Source: Chloroflexota bacterium (lineage in GTDB: Bacteria; Chloroflexota; Dehalococcoidia; Bin125). From it: a DNA stretch of 64,000 bases. Of the stretch, positions 48,499 to 59,012 are shown one piece after another. Both the position numbers and the translations under genes were made by a program. The notes beneath the pieces were generated by a model. It was not told the origin of the DNA and ran no database searches. It worked only from the letters and a program-made list of their open reading frames with translations. Each line of letters opens with the position of its first letter. Within the stretch, counting starts at the first letter, position 1. The stretch covers positions 1 to 64,000 of the forward strand of contig JAPPJZ010000074.1 in the NCBI GenBank assembly GCA_028874365.1. Reading direction: 5' to 3'.

Positions 48499-49584
48499 CT
48501 AGGGTCCTGCCAGACGTGCCGCGGTCCGCTGTTCCGTCGGCAACTGCAGCACGTCCTCCTGAGCGGAATAGAACTGCCGGCAATAGCCGCGATAGGTCAT
48601 GATTTCGCCGTCGGAGCGGCAGAGGCGGGGCCTCGGCTGATACCGCTTGCGGCTCCAGATCACAACGTCCTGCTGCACGTCTACCTTCTGAAACGCTCCG
48701 AAGATCCTGTTCATTAGCGGCGCGCGCAGTCGGGTGGGCAGGAATCTCAAGCCGATGATCGGTCGTTGCGGATGTCGCATCTCGCCGATCTGCCCGGCGA
48801 GCGTCAGGTCGAGCAGTCTGCCGTCGACCGGCGTCGCAAGCACCCACAGGCGGAAATCCATGCCAATCGAGTGTTCTCGACCTTCAACGAACGAGTAACC
48901 CAAACCGAACGCGCCAGCCCGGGCGCTGGCATTCAACGTGACGCTGCCCAACCCAGCGATTGACTGCGTTCTGCTGAAGTCGAACTGACTCTCCAGGCGC
49001 GGCCCGTCGACCAAGACTGGGTAGTCGCCGTTGACGTTGTCGTAGCCGTGGACGTAGCGCAGGTGTGCAATGTCGACGGCGTTTTCGGTGGTCTCCTGAG
49101 GGTGGCCAGGGAACCGCATGGTGCGGAAACCGATGCTGCTCCACCCGGTCTGATCAGGTACCTCAGCCGGCAGCTGCCATTGCGGTTCTCTTCCGGCAAT
49201 GCCCCACCAGGCAAAGATCATTCCGCAGATTTCCCGGGTCGGAAACGTCCTCAGTCTTGCCGAGCGCGGCGGTGCCGCGAATGGTGTAGCCACGCACTGG
49301 CCAGCCACGTCGAACTCATAGCCGTGGAACGGACAGACCAGCCGGCCGTCGCACACGCGACCGCCGGTATCGGGTCCCAGGTACGAGCCGAGGTGCGGAC
49401 AGTAGGCCTCGGCGACACAGACGGCGCCAGCCTCGTCGCACCAGACGACGACATCCTCGCCCATCCACGTCTTCTCGATAATGTCGGCGTCGCGCACCTC
49501 CTGGATGGTCGCCACGAAGTACCAACCCTCGGGGAACGGGGAGGGCAACAGAGAGCTTCCGCCATCAACCATTCGCTGCGCCAC
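48499..49584 (-). CDS. Rieske oxygenase (Neverland/DAF-36-like or KshA-like)
   Basis: CPHLGSYLGPDTGGRVCDGRLVCPFHGYEFD; TENAVDIAHLRYVHGYDN. Confidence 0.75.
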   Translation of the reverse strand: MAQRMVDGGSSLLPSPFPEGWYFVATIQEVRDADIIEKTWMGEDVVVWCDEAGAVCVAEAYCPHLGSYLGPDTGGRVCDGRLVCPFHGYEFDVAGQCVATPFAAPPRSARLRTFPTREICGMIFAWWGIAGREPQWQLPAEVPDQTGWSSIGFRTMRFPGHPQETTENAVDIAHLRYVHGYDNVNGDYPVLVDGPRLESQFDFSRTQSIAGLGSVTLNASARAGAFGLGYSFVEGREHSIGMDFRLWVLATPVDGRLLDLTLAGQIGEMRHPQRPIIGLRFLPTRLRAPLMNRIFGAFQKVDVQQDVVIWSRKRYQPRPRLCRSDGEIMTYRGYCRQFYSAQEDVLQLPTEQRTAARLAGP

Positions 49585-49814
49585 AGTCGGCTCCTGTTGC
49601 GGTCAACATAGGCGGCTACAGTTGACCACACAGTTGGTACCGACACTCTATGGCAGGCGAGCGTATCGTCCGGAACTCGTAATGCGTCAACTCATCGACG
49701 TTTCCGCCCCGGTGACAGGAATTTCTCCTTCAGGCAGTCGATCTAGACTGGATCAATCGGGTATGCGTTGCTCTCGGCCTCAGCAGCTGTGACCAACCGC
49801 AAGGAGCAAGACTC

Positions 49815-51893
49815 ATGACTACTGCTGCTCCAGCACTGTCGGCACCCCAGCTCAGCATGCCGCAAGAGCTGGTGCTGATGCTGCTCAACGAGGAGAGCGG
49901 CTACTTTCGGCAGGTCCGAGGCTGGAACTTGAACTGTGCCATGGTCGGTGCCGGGCTGGCAGAGCTTTCTCTGATCGGTCGCATCGACACGGATATGGAC
50001 TCTCTGCAGCTCCTCGACTCAACGCCGACAGGCCACGCAGCGTTGGACCCTATCCTGGAGGCGATCGTTGCCGAGGATGACCGGCACAACGCTCAGTACT
50101 GGGTTGAGTTCCTCGCTCCCCGGGCCGACACCTTCATCGACGTTGCCCTCGACCGCCTCGCAGAGATGGACATCCTCGAGCATCACGAGGGGGAGTTCTG
50201 GACGTTGAGCCACTCAGCGGGGCAGTCGGACCAGCTCGCCGAGACCGGGGCAATCACCGCTGCCGGATTCGTCAGATCGCGCATCGCGCGCGTCATCTTC
50301 GAGGATGAGATTCCCGATCCGCGGGACGCGATCCTGATTTCGCTCCTCGACACCTGCGATGTGCTGCGCTTCATCTTCCAGCTCGAACCCAAGGACGAGG
50401 AACGTGTCGAGTTCGTCGCTCATCTCGATCTGCTGGGGCGTTCGATCTCCGACGCCGTATCCCAGAACTTGACCAGCCCGCTCGTTCGACAATCGGCGCT
50501 GACCAGGTCCATTCCGAAGGTCAGTCTGCTGCGCATGCTGTTCAATCCGCATGCCCGGACGGGTAATGTCCCGGCGCTGTTCGCCAGTCTGGCCGAGCAG
50601 TACGGGCCGGTCTTTCAGATAGCCCCGCCGTTCCAGGCGCCGACGATCTTCCTGACGGGCCTGGAGGCCAATCGATGGGCCCAACGGGAAGGCAGGCGAT
50701 TCCTGACTTCGACGAAGTACCTGAACGAACTTGAAGAGGAATACGGGGCCCACGGGATCATCCCATCATTGGACAGTTCCGATCACTTTCGCATGCGCAA
50801 AGCGATGCAACCGGGTTTGTCCCGGGCCCGACTGGAGAGCCAGCTGGAGGAGTTGTATCGGCGCATGCGGTCGCACCTTTTTGAATGGAACGCCGGCGAC
50901 GCGATGCCGGCGAAGACCATGTCGCGGCTGATGACCAATGCACAGATCTCGCCCCTCCTGGCGAGCGTTGACTCTCAGGACATCATTGAGGACCTGATCG
51001 CGTACAAGGAGCGAGCGCTGAACACTCGCGTGGCGAAGGTGATGCCCAAGTTCCTGTTGCGGACCCCGGCTATCAAGCAACGCGCCAAGAGCATCGAGGC
51101 GATGCTTGAGCGAGTGCAACGGGCCCATACGCCGGCCCAGCGGGTCGATGCCCCACGGGACGTCGTTGACGACTTGCTCAGTCTGCACGCGAACGATCCG
51201 CAGTTGCTGCCGGAGTCGAGTCTGAAGTTCGCACTCTCTGCTCCGCTGCTGGCCAGCATGTATCTGGGCGACACGATCGGGTTCGCTCTCTACTCGATGG
51301 CGTCACAGCCAGATCTCTACAGGCGGATTCAGGCCGAGGCCGACGCGATCTTCGCCGACGGCGATCCCGACGCCGAGGTCTTCCACGGTCCGGATATCGA
51401 CGTCACGCGGCGCTTTGTGTTGGAGTGCCTGCGGATGTACCCGGTCGTTCCCGGCTCGCTGCGCAACGTCATGAACAGCTGCGTCGTCGAAAACTACGAG
51501 CTACCGTTGAGCGCTCGGGTCCTGGTCGTTCAGACCGCCGCACACTACATGAGTGACGTGTTCCCCGACCCGCACAAGTTCGACATCGATCGATATCTTC
51601 CCGGACGTGACGAGCATCGCACGCTCGGATACGCGCCGTTCGGATTGGGCACGCACACCTGTTTGGGCAACCGATGGGTGGAACTGCAGATGGCCGTCGA
51701 TTTGCTGATGATCGCGTACTACTTCGACGTGGAAGTGCGGCCCGCCAATGCCAAACTGCGCATCAGCCCGTTCCCATCGCTGTCGATCAGCAACAAGGTG
51801 AAGTTCCACATCGCCCGGCAGCGGCGCGAGATCCCTGCGGCGGGTGCGCCGAATGGATCGGCGCCCACGCTCGGTTGCCCTGTCCTCCACTAG
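49815..51893 (+). CDS. fusion protein: GPP34-like N-terminal domain + cytochrome P450
   Basis: N: LSMPQELVLMLLNEESGYF...MVGAGLAELSLIGRIDTDMDSLQLLDSTPTGHAALDPIL; C: FGLGTHTCLGNRWVELQMAVD (heme loop), VLECLRMYP. Confidence 0.75.
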   Translation: MTTAAPALSAPQLSMPQELVLMLLNEESGYFRQVRGWNLNCAMVGAGLAELSLIGRIDTDMDSLQLLDSTPTGHAALDPILEAIVAEDDRHNAQYWVEFLAPRADTFIDVALDRLAEMDILEHHEGEFWTLSHSAGQSDQLAETGAITAAGFVRSRIARVIFEDEIPDPRDAILISLLDTCDVLRFIFQLEPKDEERVEFVAHLDLLGRSISDAVSQNLTSPLVRQSALTRSIPKVSLLRMLFNPHARTGNVPALFASLAEQYGPVFQIAPPFQAPTIFLTGLEANRWAQREGRRFLTSTKYLNELEEEYGAHGIIPSLDSSDHFRMRKAMQPGLSRARLESQLEELYRRMRSHLFEWNAGDAMPAKTMSRLMTNAQISPLLASVDSQDIIEDLIAYKERALNTRVAKVMPKFLLRTPAIKQRAKSIEAMLERVQRAHTPAQRVDAPRDVVDDLLSLHANDPQLLPESSLKFALSAPLLASMYLGDTIGFALYSMASQPDLYRRIQAEADAIFADGDPDAEVFHGPDIDVTRRFVLECLRMYPVVPGSLRNVMNSCVVENYELPLSARVLVVQTAAHYMSDVFPDPHKFDIDRYLPGRDEHRTLGYAPFGLGTHTCLGNRWVELQMAVDLLMIAYYFDVEVRPANAKLRISPFPSLSISNKVKFHIARQRREIPAAGAPNGSAPTLGCPVLH

Positions 51894-51911
51894 GCAGATA
51901 CCTACCGGCGC

Positions 51912-54395
51912 TCAGGAGGGGGTCGATTCCCGCTCGTGGCGCTCCTGGATGTCGTCGATAGTCTCGTCCAGTTCGTCCCACATCCGCTGCATCGTCGAGC
52001 GTAGCCGCATGTTCTGGTAAGCGCCCCAGACCGTCATCGCCGGCGGCACGACCAGGATGGAAACGATCAGCGAGTAGGCGATCGTGATCGCCGCGGTGAT
52101 GCCGAACTGTTGCGAGGCGAGCAGCGGCGAAGCGATCAGCACACCGAGACCAAGTGCCGTCGTCATCGCCGAGCCCAGGAGCGCCGAGCCCGTCGTAGCA
52201 AGGGTTCGAATTGCTGCCTGCTCGGGGTCGCGCAGACGCGTGAACTCCTCCCGGTAGCGATGGATCAGGTGGATGGTGTAGTCGACTCCGATGCCGATCG
52301 AGAGGGCGGTGATGATCGAGGTGATCAACGAGTAGGGGATGCCCAGCAGCGCCATCGTGCCCAAGACCCAGATCAGGACAAACACGATGGGGACGACGGC
52401 AACGAGCGCCAGTGCGGCCTGGCGGTGCGTGACCCAGAAGAAGATGGCGAGAATGGCCAGCGCCGCCGCAATGGTGATGCTGATCGCCTCTGTCTGTCGC
52501 TCGGTAATCGAGTCGGTGATCGTCACACCGATGATGCTTTCGGATGTCGCCGTCAGGGCTCCGTCGGTGCCGATCCACAGCGCCTCGAGTTCTTCCTGGA
52601 CCTGCCTCGCCCCGACGCTGTCGCCGGACATCGTGGGGAATTGGACCAGGATCTTATCCACGCCGTTCGGATTGTTGACCAGCGCGTGCGAGAACCCTGG
52701 ATCCAATGATTCGAGCTCGTCCAGCACCTGCTGCATCTGCGCAGCGTCAAGCTGCAGGCCCGCGGAGGCCTCGCGGAACATCGCGGCCAGCCTCGGGTCG
52801 TACTTGTCGCCCTGATCTCCGCTGTCCGTTATCCAGTCTCGAATCAAGAGCTCGTAGGAGGTTTGCAGTGGCCCGGCCGCGAAGTCCGGTCGACGCTTCT
52901 CATCGTCGAACGCGGCCGCGAGGTCCCGCAGATTGAGCAACGTTCTCGTCTCAGTCGCCTCAGCCTCGATCAGGACGGTCGTCAGTTCGGTCGGGCCGCC
53001 AATCGCGGCATCGAGCGTGTCCCAGTCTTCCAGCACCGTGCCTCCGCGTGGGAGGATGTCGCGAATGCTGAACTCCGACTCCAGATCAGTCGCCGCAACG
53101 CCGAAGCCTATCGTCAGTGCAAGTACGACCAATACGAACGGCGCCGGCCTGAGGGCAACGTTGGTGCCCAGGAACTCGGCTGCTCGTTCGATCCCGGGAA
53201 TCGCCTGGGCGATCAATCGTTGCGGCTTGAGGGTGCCCTTCGCCTCGCGTCGTCGGTCAACGATCGTGCGTCCTGCAGGAACCAGCGTCAGCATCACGAT
53301 CAGGCTCATGCCCACGCCGAACGCCGCAACGACACCAAAGTCGCCGACGATCTCAACCGGGGAGAAGAGATTCGCCAACAGGCTGACCATCGTCGTCACT
53401 GCGGCGAGCAACAGCGGGACCGCGACGTTCCGCAGCCCCGTGCGCACTGCATCCAGCACCGGGGCGCCACTGACCCGCTGCTCCCGATAGTTCGAGATCA
53501 CCTGGATGGCATAGTCGACTGTCAGACCGATGATGATGATGGGGACCAACGCCGTCAGCGCATTTGGCGGTCCAACCACTCCGAGCGCATCCGGACCGAG
53601 CCATCCTTCCAGCCCGACAACCCAGATCAGCGAAATCAGCAGCCCGACGAGCGCGAGGACCAGGTCGGAGAGGGTCCGGAGGAACAGCACGATCAACACG
53701 GCGATCAACAGCAAGGCGATGCCGATGAGCGGCGCCATCCCGTCCTCGGTCGCCTGTTTGTATTCGTCCTCCACGACGATTGGCGACACACTGCTCACGC
53801 TCAGCGGCCCGCTGTCCTCGGTCGCCAACAGGTTGATGTGCCGTTCGGCGTCTGCGGTTCGCTCGTCCTGCGTGTTGCGCAGGTGGACCGTCGCAATCGA
53901 GACGAACGTCCCATCCGCGTCGGTGCCGGTCAGCGCGCTGACGATCGGCTCGATAGCCGGCGCTTGACGAACGGCGTCGATTTCCGCCTCTGTGACCGCA
54001 TCGAAGGAACCAACGCCCAGGGCTGCCTGAAGCAGATACGAGGGCGACACGATCGGATCGGTCGGCGTGAGCAGCGGTTGGATATCGGGGTCGGTGGCAA
54101 TTCTGTTCAACAGACCGCTCATCTGCGACAGCCCCTCGGGAGTCAGCGCCTCCCCCCTGAAGATCAGAGTGACCAGTCGGACATCGCCGGTTTGTTCAAA
54201 GCTCTCGCTGATCTCTTCGATTGCGGTAGCAAGCGCTCCGTCCTGAGGCAGCAGTGCGACGTCGGTACCGTCCACGATCGGCACGCGCCGACCGGCGCCG
54301 GCGGCCAGCACCACGGTGATGATCAGGAGTACGCCCAGGGTGACCCACGGTCGGGCCGTTACGAGGCGGCTGAGTCGTTCAAGTATCTGATTCAT
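51912..54395 (-). CDS. RND/MMPL-family transporter
   Basis: Two repeated 6-TM blocks; IGLTVDYAIQVISNYREQR and IGIGVDYTIHLIHRYREEF. Confidence 0.82.
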   Translation of the reverse strand: MNQILERLSRLVTARPWVTLGVLLIITVVLAAGAGRRVPIVDGTDVALLPQDGALATAIEEISESFEQTGDVRLVTLIFRGEALTPEGLSQMSGLLNRIATDPDIQPLLTPTDPIVSPSYLLQAALGVGSFDAVTEAEIDAVRQAPAIEPIVSALTGTDADGTFVSIATVHLRNTQDERTADAERHINLLATEDSGPLSVSSVSPIVVEDEYKQATEDGMAPLIGIALLLIAVLIVLFLRTLSDLVLALVGLLISLIWVVGLEGWLGPDALGVVGPPNALTALVPIIIIGLTVDYAIQVISNYREQRVSGAPVLDAVRTGLRNVAVPLLLAAVTTMVSLLANLFSPVEIVGDFGVVAAFGVGMSLIVMLTLVPAGRTIVDRRREAKGTLKPQRLIAQAIPGIERAAEFLGTNVALRPAPFVLVVLALTIGFGVAATDLESEFSIRDILPRGGTVLEDWDTLDAAIGGPTELTTVLIEAEATETRTLLNLRDLAAAFDDEKRRPDFAAGPLQTSYELLIRDWITDSGDQGDKYDPRLAAMFREASAGLQLDAAQMQQVLDELESLDPGFSHALVNNPNGVDKILVQFPTMSGDSVGARQVQEELEALWIGTDGALTATSESIIGVTITDSITERQTEAISITIAAALAILAIFFWVTHRQAALALVAVVPIVFVLIWVLGTMALLGIPYSLITSIITALSIGIGVDYTIHLIHRYREEFTRLRDPEQAAIRTLATTGSALLGSAMTTALGLGVLIASPLLASQQFGITAAITIAYSLIVSILVVPPAMTVWGAYQNMRLRSTMQRMWDELDETIDDIQERHERESTPS

Positions 54396-54571
54396 ATTGC
54401 GTAGTTCACCACTGATTCAGCTCGCTGAGGAGCGGCGTGACGACGAAGCAGATCCTTCATTTGCATCAATGAGTAGGCTAGCGTGCGTTGCGGTCGGTTC
54501 CATCGAAGCACCCGACGCTACCTATCCCACCGTTGTGTCTGCTCTGCGAAACCATCGTTAGGCTCCTGAAC

Positions 54572-56296
54572 ATGCGAAATAGCTCGTTACTGGTGAGACT
54601 GTTTAGCCGTCGATTGTCTGTGCTCCTCATTCCCCTGTTCGTTCTCGTTGCACTTGTTGGGTGCGGTGGTGAAGAACGGGTGCTCACGATCCTCTACTGG
54701 CAGGCGCCAACACTGCCGGGGCCGTATCTCTCAGGCGGATTCAAGGATCGAGACGCCGGCGCGATCACGCTGGAGCCTCTCGCTCACCATGCCCCAGACG
54801 GCTCGTTGGCGCCTGCGCTGGCCGCGGAGATCCCGACTGTTGAGAATGGCGGTGTCGCAAGGGACATGCGTTCCATCACCTGGAAGCTGCATGATGGACT
54901 GAAGTGGTCGGACGGAAGCGATATGACGGCCGCAGACGTGGTCTTTACGTGGCGATATTGCACGCATGAAGAGACGGGCTGCACATCCCGCGACATCTTC
55001 GCCGGCGTGTCATCGGTGGAGGCGCTCGATGATCGCACGGTGCGTGTCAACTTTGAGTCGCCGACTCCGTACCCTTACCTGGCGTTCGTCGGGGCTGGTT
55101 CACCGATCATCAGCAGCGATCAGTTCGAAGACTGCGTTGGAGCGGCAGCGAGTGGCTGTGTTGAGGAGAACATCGCCCCGCTTGGGACTGGTCCCTATCG
55201 AATCGTTTCCTTTGTTGCCGACGAGGAGGCGGTCTTCGAGCGCAACCCGCACTATCGAGGCGAAGAGCCGTACTTCGACCGGGTGATTCTCAAGGGCGGC
55301 GGCGAGGCCGAGGCGGCCGCTCGGGCCGTGCTCGAGCGCGGAGAAGCCGATTACGCCTGGAACCTGCAGGTCGAACCAGGAATGCTCGCCGAGCTGGAGG
55401 CCCAGGGACATGGCATCGTCGTGTCGGCATTCTCCGACCTGGTGGAGCGCATCGTCCTGAATCAGACCAACCCTGATCCTGCGCTGGGCGATGACCGCTC
55501 GGAGTATCTCGGCGGCGCCAACGCACATCCGTTCCTCACGTTCGAACCGATTCGGCGGGCGATGTCGATGGCAGTTGACCGCAGCCGACTCGCGGATCTC
55601 TATGGGTTCGCCGGTCGACCGGAGTGTGACCTGATCGCCGGTCCGGCCCACTACGTGTCGGGTGCGAACGACGAGTGTCTGCGGCAAGACATCGACGGCG
55701 CCAATGCACTGCTGGATGAGCACGGTGTCGTCGATAGCGATGGCGATGGCATTCGGGAGTATCAAGGTGCGCCGCTGCGCGTTGCGTACATGACCTCGAC
55801 GAACGCCATTCGGCAGGAGACGCAGGCGCTCGTTGGCCAATGGTGGCGGCAGATTGGAATCGAGACGGAGTTGCTCGATTTCGAGGCCAGCGTGTACTTC
55901 GGCGGCGATCCGGTTGAGCATGCTGCTGCGTCGTACCGGCGCTTCTTCGCGGACGCGCAGATGTACACCACGGGCGGTGGAATCGAGCCGCAGGTCCACC
56001 TGTCTGAACAACTCTGCAGCCAGATCGCGAGCCGGGAGAACCGATGGGCGGGGGCGAACATCGCTCGGGTCTGCGACCCGGCATATGACAATGCCTTCGA
56101 GGAACTGCCGTCGCTGCCAATCGGTGCCGAGCGTGCGGCGGCGGTCAAGCGGCTGAACGACGTGCTTGTGCGCAGCTATGTGCAGATCCCGCTGGTTAGT
56201 CGCGGAGTCGTGTCGGCCCACCTGAACACGCTCAAAGGGGTCCGATTCAACGCTTGGGATAGCGAACTGTGGAACATCGCCGAGTGGCGGCGGTGA
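54572..56296 (+). CDS. ABC transporter substrate-binding lipoprotein, family 5 (peptide/nickel-type)
   Basis: Lipobox LVALVGCGGE; ITWKLHDGLKWSDGSDMTAADVVFTWRYC. Confidence 0.8.
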   Translation: MRNSSLLVRLFSRRLSVLLIPLFVLVALVGCGGEERVLTILYWQAPTLPGPYLSGGFKDRDAGAITLEPLAHHAPDGSLAPALAAEIPTVENGGVARDMRSITWKLHDGLKWSDGSDMTAADVVFTWRYCTHEETGCTSRDIFAGVSSVEALDDRTVRVNFESPTPYPYLAFVGAGSPIISSDQFEDCVGAAASGCVEENIAPLGTGPYRIVSFVADEEAVFERNPHYRGEEPYFDRVILKGGGEAEAAARAVLERGEADYAWNLQVEPGMLAELEAQGHGIVVSAFSDLVERIVLNQTNPDPALGDDRSEYLGGANAHPFLTFEPIRRAMSMAVDRSRLADLYGFAGRPECDLIAGPAHYVSGANDECLRQDIDGANALLDEHGVVDSDGDGIREYQGAPLRVAYMTSTNAIRQETQALVGQWWRQIGIETELLDFEASVYFGGDPVEHAAASYRRFFADAQMYTTGGGIEPQVHLSEQLCSQIASRENRWAGANIARVCDPAYDNAFEELPSLPIGAERAAAVKRLNDVLVRSYVQIPLVSRGVVSAHLNTLKGVRFNAWDSELWNIAEWRR

Positions 56297-56344
56297 GTGG
56301 GTAGCCCAGGACGGCCGGTGTCAGCAGGACACGTGAGGGGTTGG

Positions 56345-56417
<73 letters not shown>

Positions 56418-56464
56418 ACGCGGATCTCCAGCGCCCTCAGCGTACAAGGCGTTGCGACTGCCGT

Positions 56465-57025
56465 TCAATTGACCGTTCCATCGTCGGCGAGCAGGCCGTC
56501 CGGCAGATCGACAGTCATCGCGCCGGTTTCGAGATCAACGTCGACCACGACATCGCGAAGCGCGGGGATCAGCAGATCGCGCTGTTCGCCGCGGTCCACG
56601 ACGTAGACATCGTTTGCTCCGGTGCGCAGGACTTCACGAATCGAGCCGAGGCGCACGCCTTCGCGGGTCAGGACTTGCAGCCCCTCGATTTCATCGAGAT
56701 ACCAGAATGGCTCTTCGGTCTCAGGCCGCTCGGCGTCGGGCACTTCGATGAGTTCGTTGCGCAGCGCCTCGGCCGATTCCCGATCGCCGACCCCGTCGAG
56801 GTACAGATAGACGCGACCCTTCTGCCAGGTGCAGCGGGCGACGCGTCGCGACTCTCCGCCAATGAACACCCGCGCACCGGGCTCGAAGCGTTGCGGAAAG
56901 TCGGTCAGGGGCAAGGCCTTGAGCTCGCCCTTGAGACCGCGCGGCCGCTCGACCACGCCGACGGCGCGGAAGCCGTCGCGCGGCAAGCGGTCTTCAGGCT
57001 TGCGTTGTCCCAGCCGTCGAGGCAT
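56465..57025 (-). CDS. rimM: ribosome maturation factor RimM
   Basis: RLPRDGFRAVGVVERPRGLKGELKALPLTDFPQRF; PRC-barrel C-terminus WYLDEIEGLQVLTREGVRLG. Confidence 0.85.
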   Translation of the reverse strand: MPRRLGQRKPEDRLPRDGFRAVGVVERPRGLKGELKALPLTDFPQRFEPGARVFIGGESRRVARCTWQKGRVYLYLDGVGDRESAEALRNELIEVPDAERPETEEPFWYLDEIEGLQVLTREGVRLGSIREVLRTGANDVYVVDRGEQRDLLIPALRDVVVDVDLETGAMTVDLPDGLLADDGTVN

Positions 57026-57033
57026 TGTTTGCG

Positions 57034-57261
57034 TCAGCGAATGTCGAGTGAGGTGTCTACCGCGCGAGCGTGACCGGCCACCGAGAGCAGGGTGCGCATG
57101 GCCATTGCCAGGCGGCCTTCGCGACCGATGATCCGACCCATGTCGTCCTCATGCACATTGAGCTGAATGGCAACGTGGTCGCCGTTTTCCACGCGTTGAA
57201 CGCTGACGGCATCTGGCTCGTCGACCATCCATTTGGCCACGTATTCGATGAAGTCTTCCAT
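57034..57261 (-). CDS. khpA: KH-domain RNA-binding protein (KhpA)
   Basis: MEDFIEYVAKWMVDEPDAVSV...DMGRIIGREGRLAMAMRTLL (GxxG). Confidence 0.88.
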   Translation of the reverse strand: MEDFIEYVAKWMVDEPDAVSVQRVENGDHVAIQLNVHEDDMGRIIGREGRLAMAMRTLLSVAGHARAVDTSLDIR

Positions 57262-57272
57262 CAGATGCTCGA

Positions 57273-57587
57273 CTATTCGGCCGTCGCGGCGGCTGCGGCG
57301 GCCTTCTTCGCGTCGGCTCGCTTGCTGCGCGGCCTGGGTTGCCATGGCTCGATCAGGCCCTCTTTGGCGAGGAAACGATGCACGGTCTCGCTCGGCCGGG
57401 CGCCATGCGAGAGCCAGTGTTTCACGCGCTCGCTGTCGACCTCGAAGGTGGCCGGGTCGGTCAGGGGGTCGTAGTGGCCCAGGCTCTCGACGAAGCGCCC
57501 GTCGCGCGGCTTGCGCGAGTCCTGGACGACCACTCGATAGAAGGGCCGTCCCTTACGCCCGTGACGGGCGAGTCGAATTTTCAGCAT
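57273..57587 (-). CDS. rpsP: 30S ribosomal protein S16
   Basis: MLKIRLARHGRKGRPFYRVVVQDSRKPRDGRFVESLGHYDPL. Confidence 0.95.
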   Translation of the reverse strand: MLKIRLARHGRKGRPFYRVVVQDSRKPRDGRFVESLGHYDPLTDPATFEVDSERVKHWLSHGARPSETVHRFLAKEGLIEPWQPRPRSKRADAKKAAAAAATAE

Positions 57588-57662
57588 GTGCTCAGATCTG
57601 CCTGCTTCTTACTTGTCACTCGACTTCCAGCGTAGACCGCTTTGGCGATTGGCGCTGTCGTG

Positions 57663-59012
57663 CTAGCGACGCCCGAGCGCTGTGCGTGCGCCGGGCGCGC
57701 CCGGAACACGGCCCGAGGCGATGTCCTTCATGATCCCTTTGGCCTGCTTGAACTGATTCAACAACTGGTTGACTTCCTGCGGCGATGTGCCGCTTCCCCG
57801 GGCAATCCTCCGCCGCCGCGAACCGTTGATCATGTCCGGTTTGTGCCGCTCCTCCGGCGTCATCGAGAGCACGATCGCCTCGAAGTGGGTGAAGAAATCG
57901 TCATCGATCTCGTCGACCTTGATCTGGTCTTTGATCGAGCTCAGACCTGGAATCATGCTCACGATCTGCGAGATCGGTCCCATCTGACGGACCTTGCCGA
58001 TCTGCTCGATGAAGTCTTCAAGGTCGAACTCGCCGTCTTGCAATCGTCGACGCCAGACGTTGGCGTCCTGTTCGCCGAACTCTTCGGATGCGCGTTCGAC
58101 CAGAGTGGACATGTCGCCGCGACCGAGGATGCGACTGGCGAGCCGATCGGGGTGGAACTGCTCGAGGGCGTCCGGCCGCTCGCCGACGCCGAGGAATTTG
58201 ATCGGCGCACCGGTGACGGAGCGAATCGAGAGCGCCGCGCCGCCGCGGGCGTCGCCATCCATTTTGGAGAGGACCACGCCGGAGATGCCGACGGCCTCGT
58301 CGAAGGCGGAGGCGGCGTTGACGGCGTCCTGGCCGGACATGGCGTCGGCGACGAGCAAGACTTCAGTGGGCTGGAATCGATCACGCAGCTCGGTGATCTC
58401 CGACATCATGCCTTCGTCGATATGGAGACGTCCGGCGGTGTCGACGATGACTGTAGCGGCGCCGATCTGCGCGGCACGATCGAGTCCCTGCTCAACGATC
58501 TTGACCGGTGGTTCGTCGGTACCGAGGTCGAAGACTTCGATGTCGAGCTGGCGGCCGAGTGCCTGGAGCTGGTCGATGGCAGCGGGTCGGTAGACGTCGG
58601 CGGCGATTAGGAGCGGACGGTCTCCGGCCTTTCGCGAGCGCAAGGCGAGCTTGGCGGAGGTCGTGGTCTTGCCGGAGCCCTGGAGGCCAACCATGAGAAT
58701 GATGGTGGGTCCCTGCGAGGCTCGCTGAAGGCTCGGCGACTCAGCACCGAGCAGCGCGATCAGTTCCTCCTCGATGATTTCCACGACTCGGTTGAGCGGC
58801 GTTGGCGACTTCATCACCTCGTCGGTATTGGCCCGGGAGCGAACCGCCTTGATGAAGTCGCGGGCGACCTTGTAGTTGACGTCGGCTTCGAGCAATGCCA
58901 ATCGGACTTCGCGTAGGGCGGCCTCGAGGTCCTTCTCCGAGATGGCGCCGCGCCGACCGAGGGTCGCGAAGACGCCCTGCAGTTTTCCGCTCAGCGCATC
59001 GAACATTGCCAT
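57663..59012 (-). CDS. ffh: signal recognition particle protein Ffh
   Basis: GLQGSGKTTTSAKLA, DTAGRLHID, SKMDGDARGGAALS. Confidence 0.95.
   Translation of the reverse strand: MAMFDALSGKLQGVFATLGRRGAISEKDLEAALREVRLALLEADVNYKVARDFIKAVRSRANTDEVMKSPTPLNRVVEIIEEELIALLGAESPSLQRASQGPTIILMVGLQGSGKTTTSAKLALRSRKAGDRPLLIAADVYRPAAIDQLQALGRQLDIEVFDLGTDEPPVKIVEQGLDRAAQIGAATVIVDTAGRLHIDEGMMSEITELRDRFQPTEVLLVADAMSGQDAVNAASAFDEAVGISGVVLSKMDGDARGGAALSIRSVTGAPIKFLGVGERPDALEQFHPDRLASRILGRGDMSTLVERASEEFGEQDANVWRRRLQDGEFDLEDFIEQIGKVRQMGPISQIVSMIPGLSSIKDQIKVDEIDDDFFTHFEAIVLSMTPEERHKPDMINGSRRRRIARGSGTSPQEVNQLLNQFKQAKGIMKDIASGRVPGAPGARTALGRR

Noticed and set aside
52863-54404. 513-aa plus-strand ORF
   Set aside because: Antisense to clear RND transporter; R/Q/D-rich shadow frame
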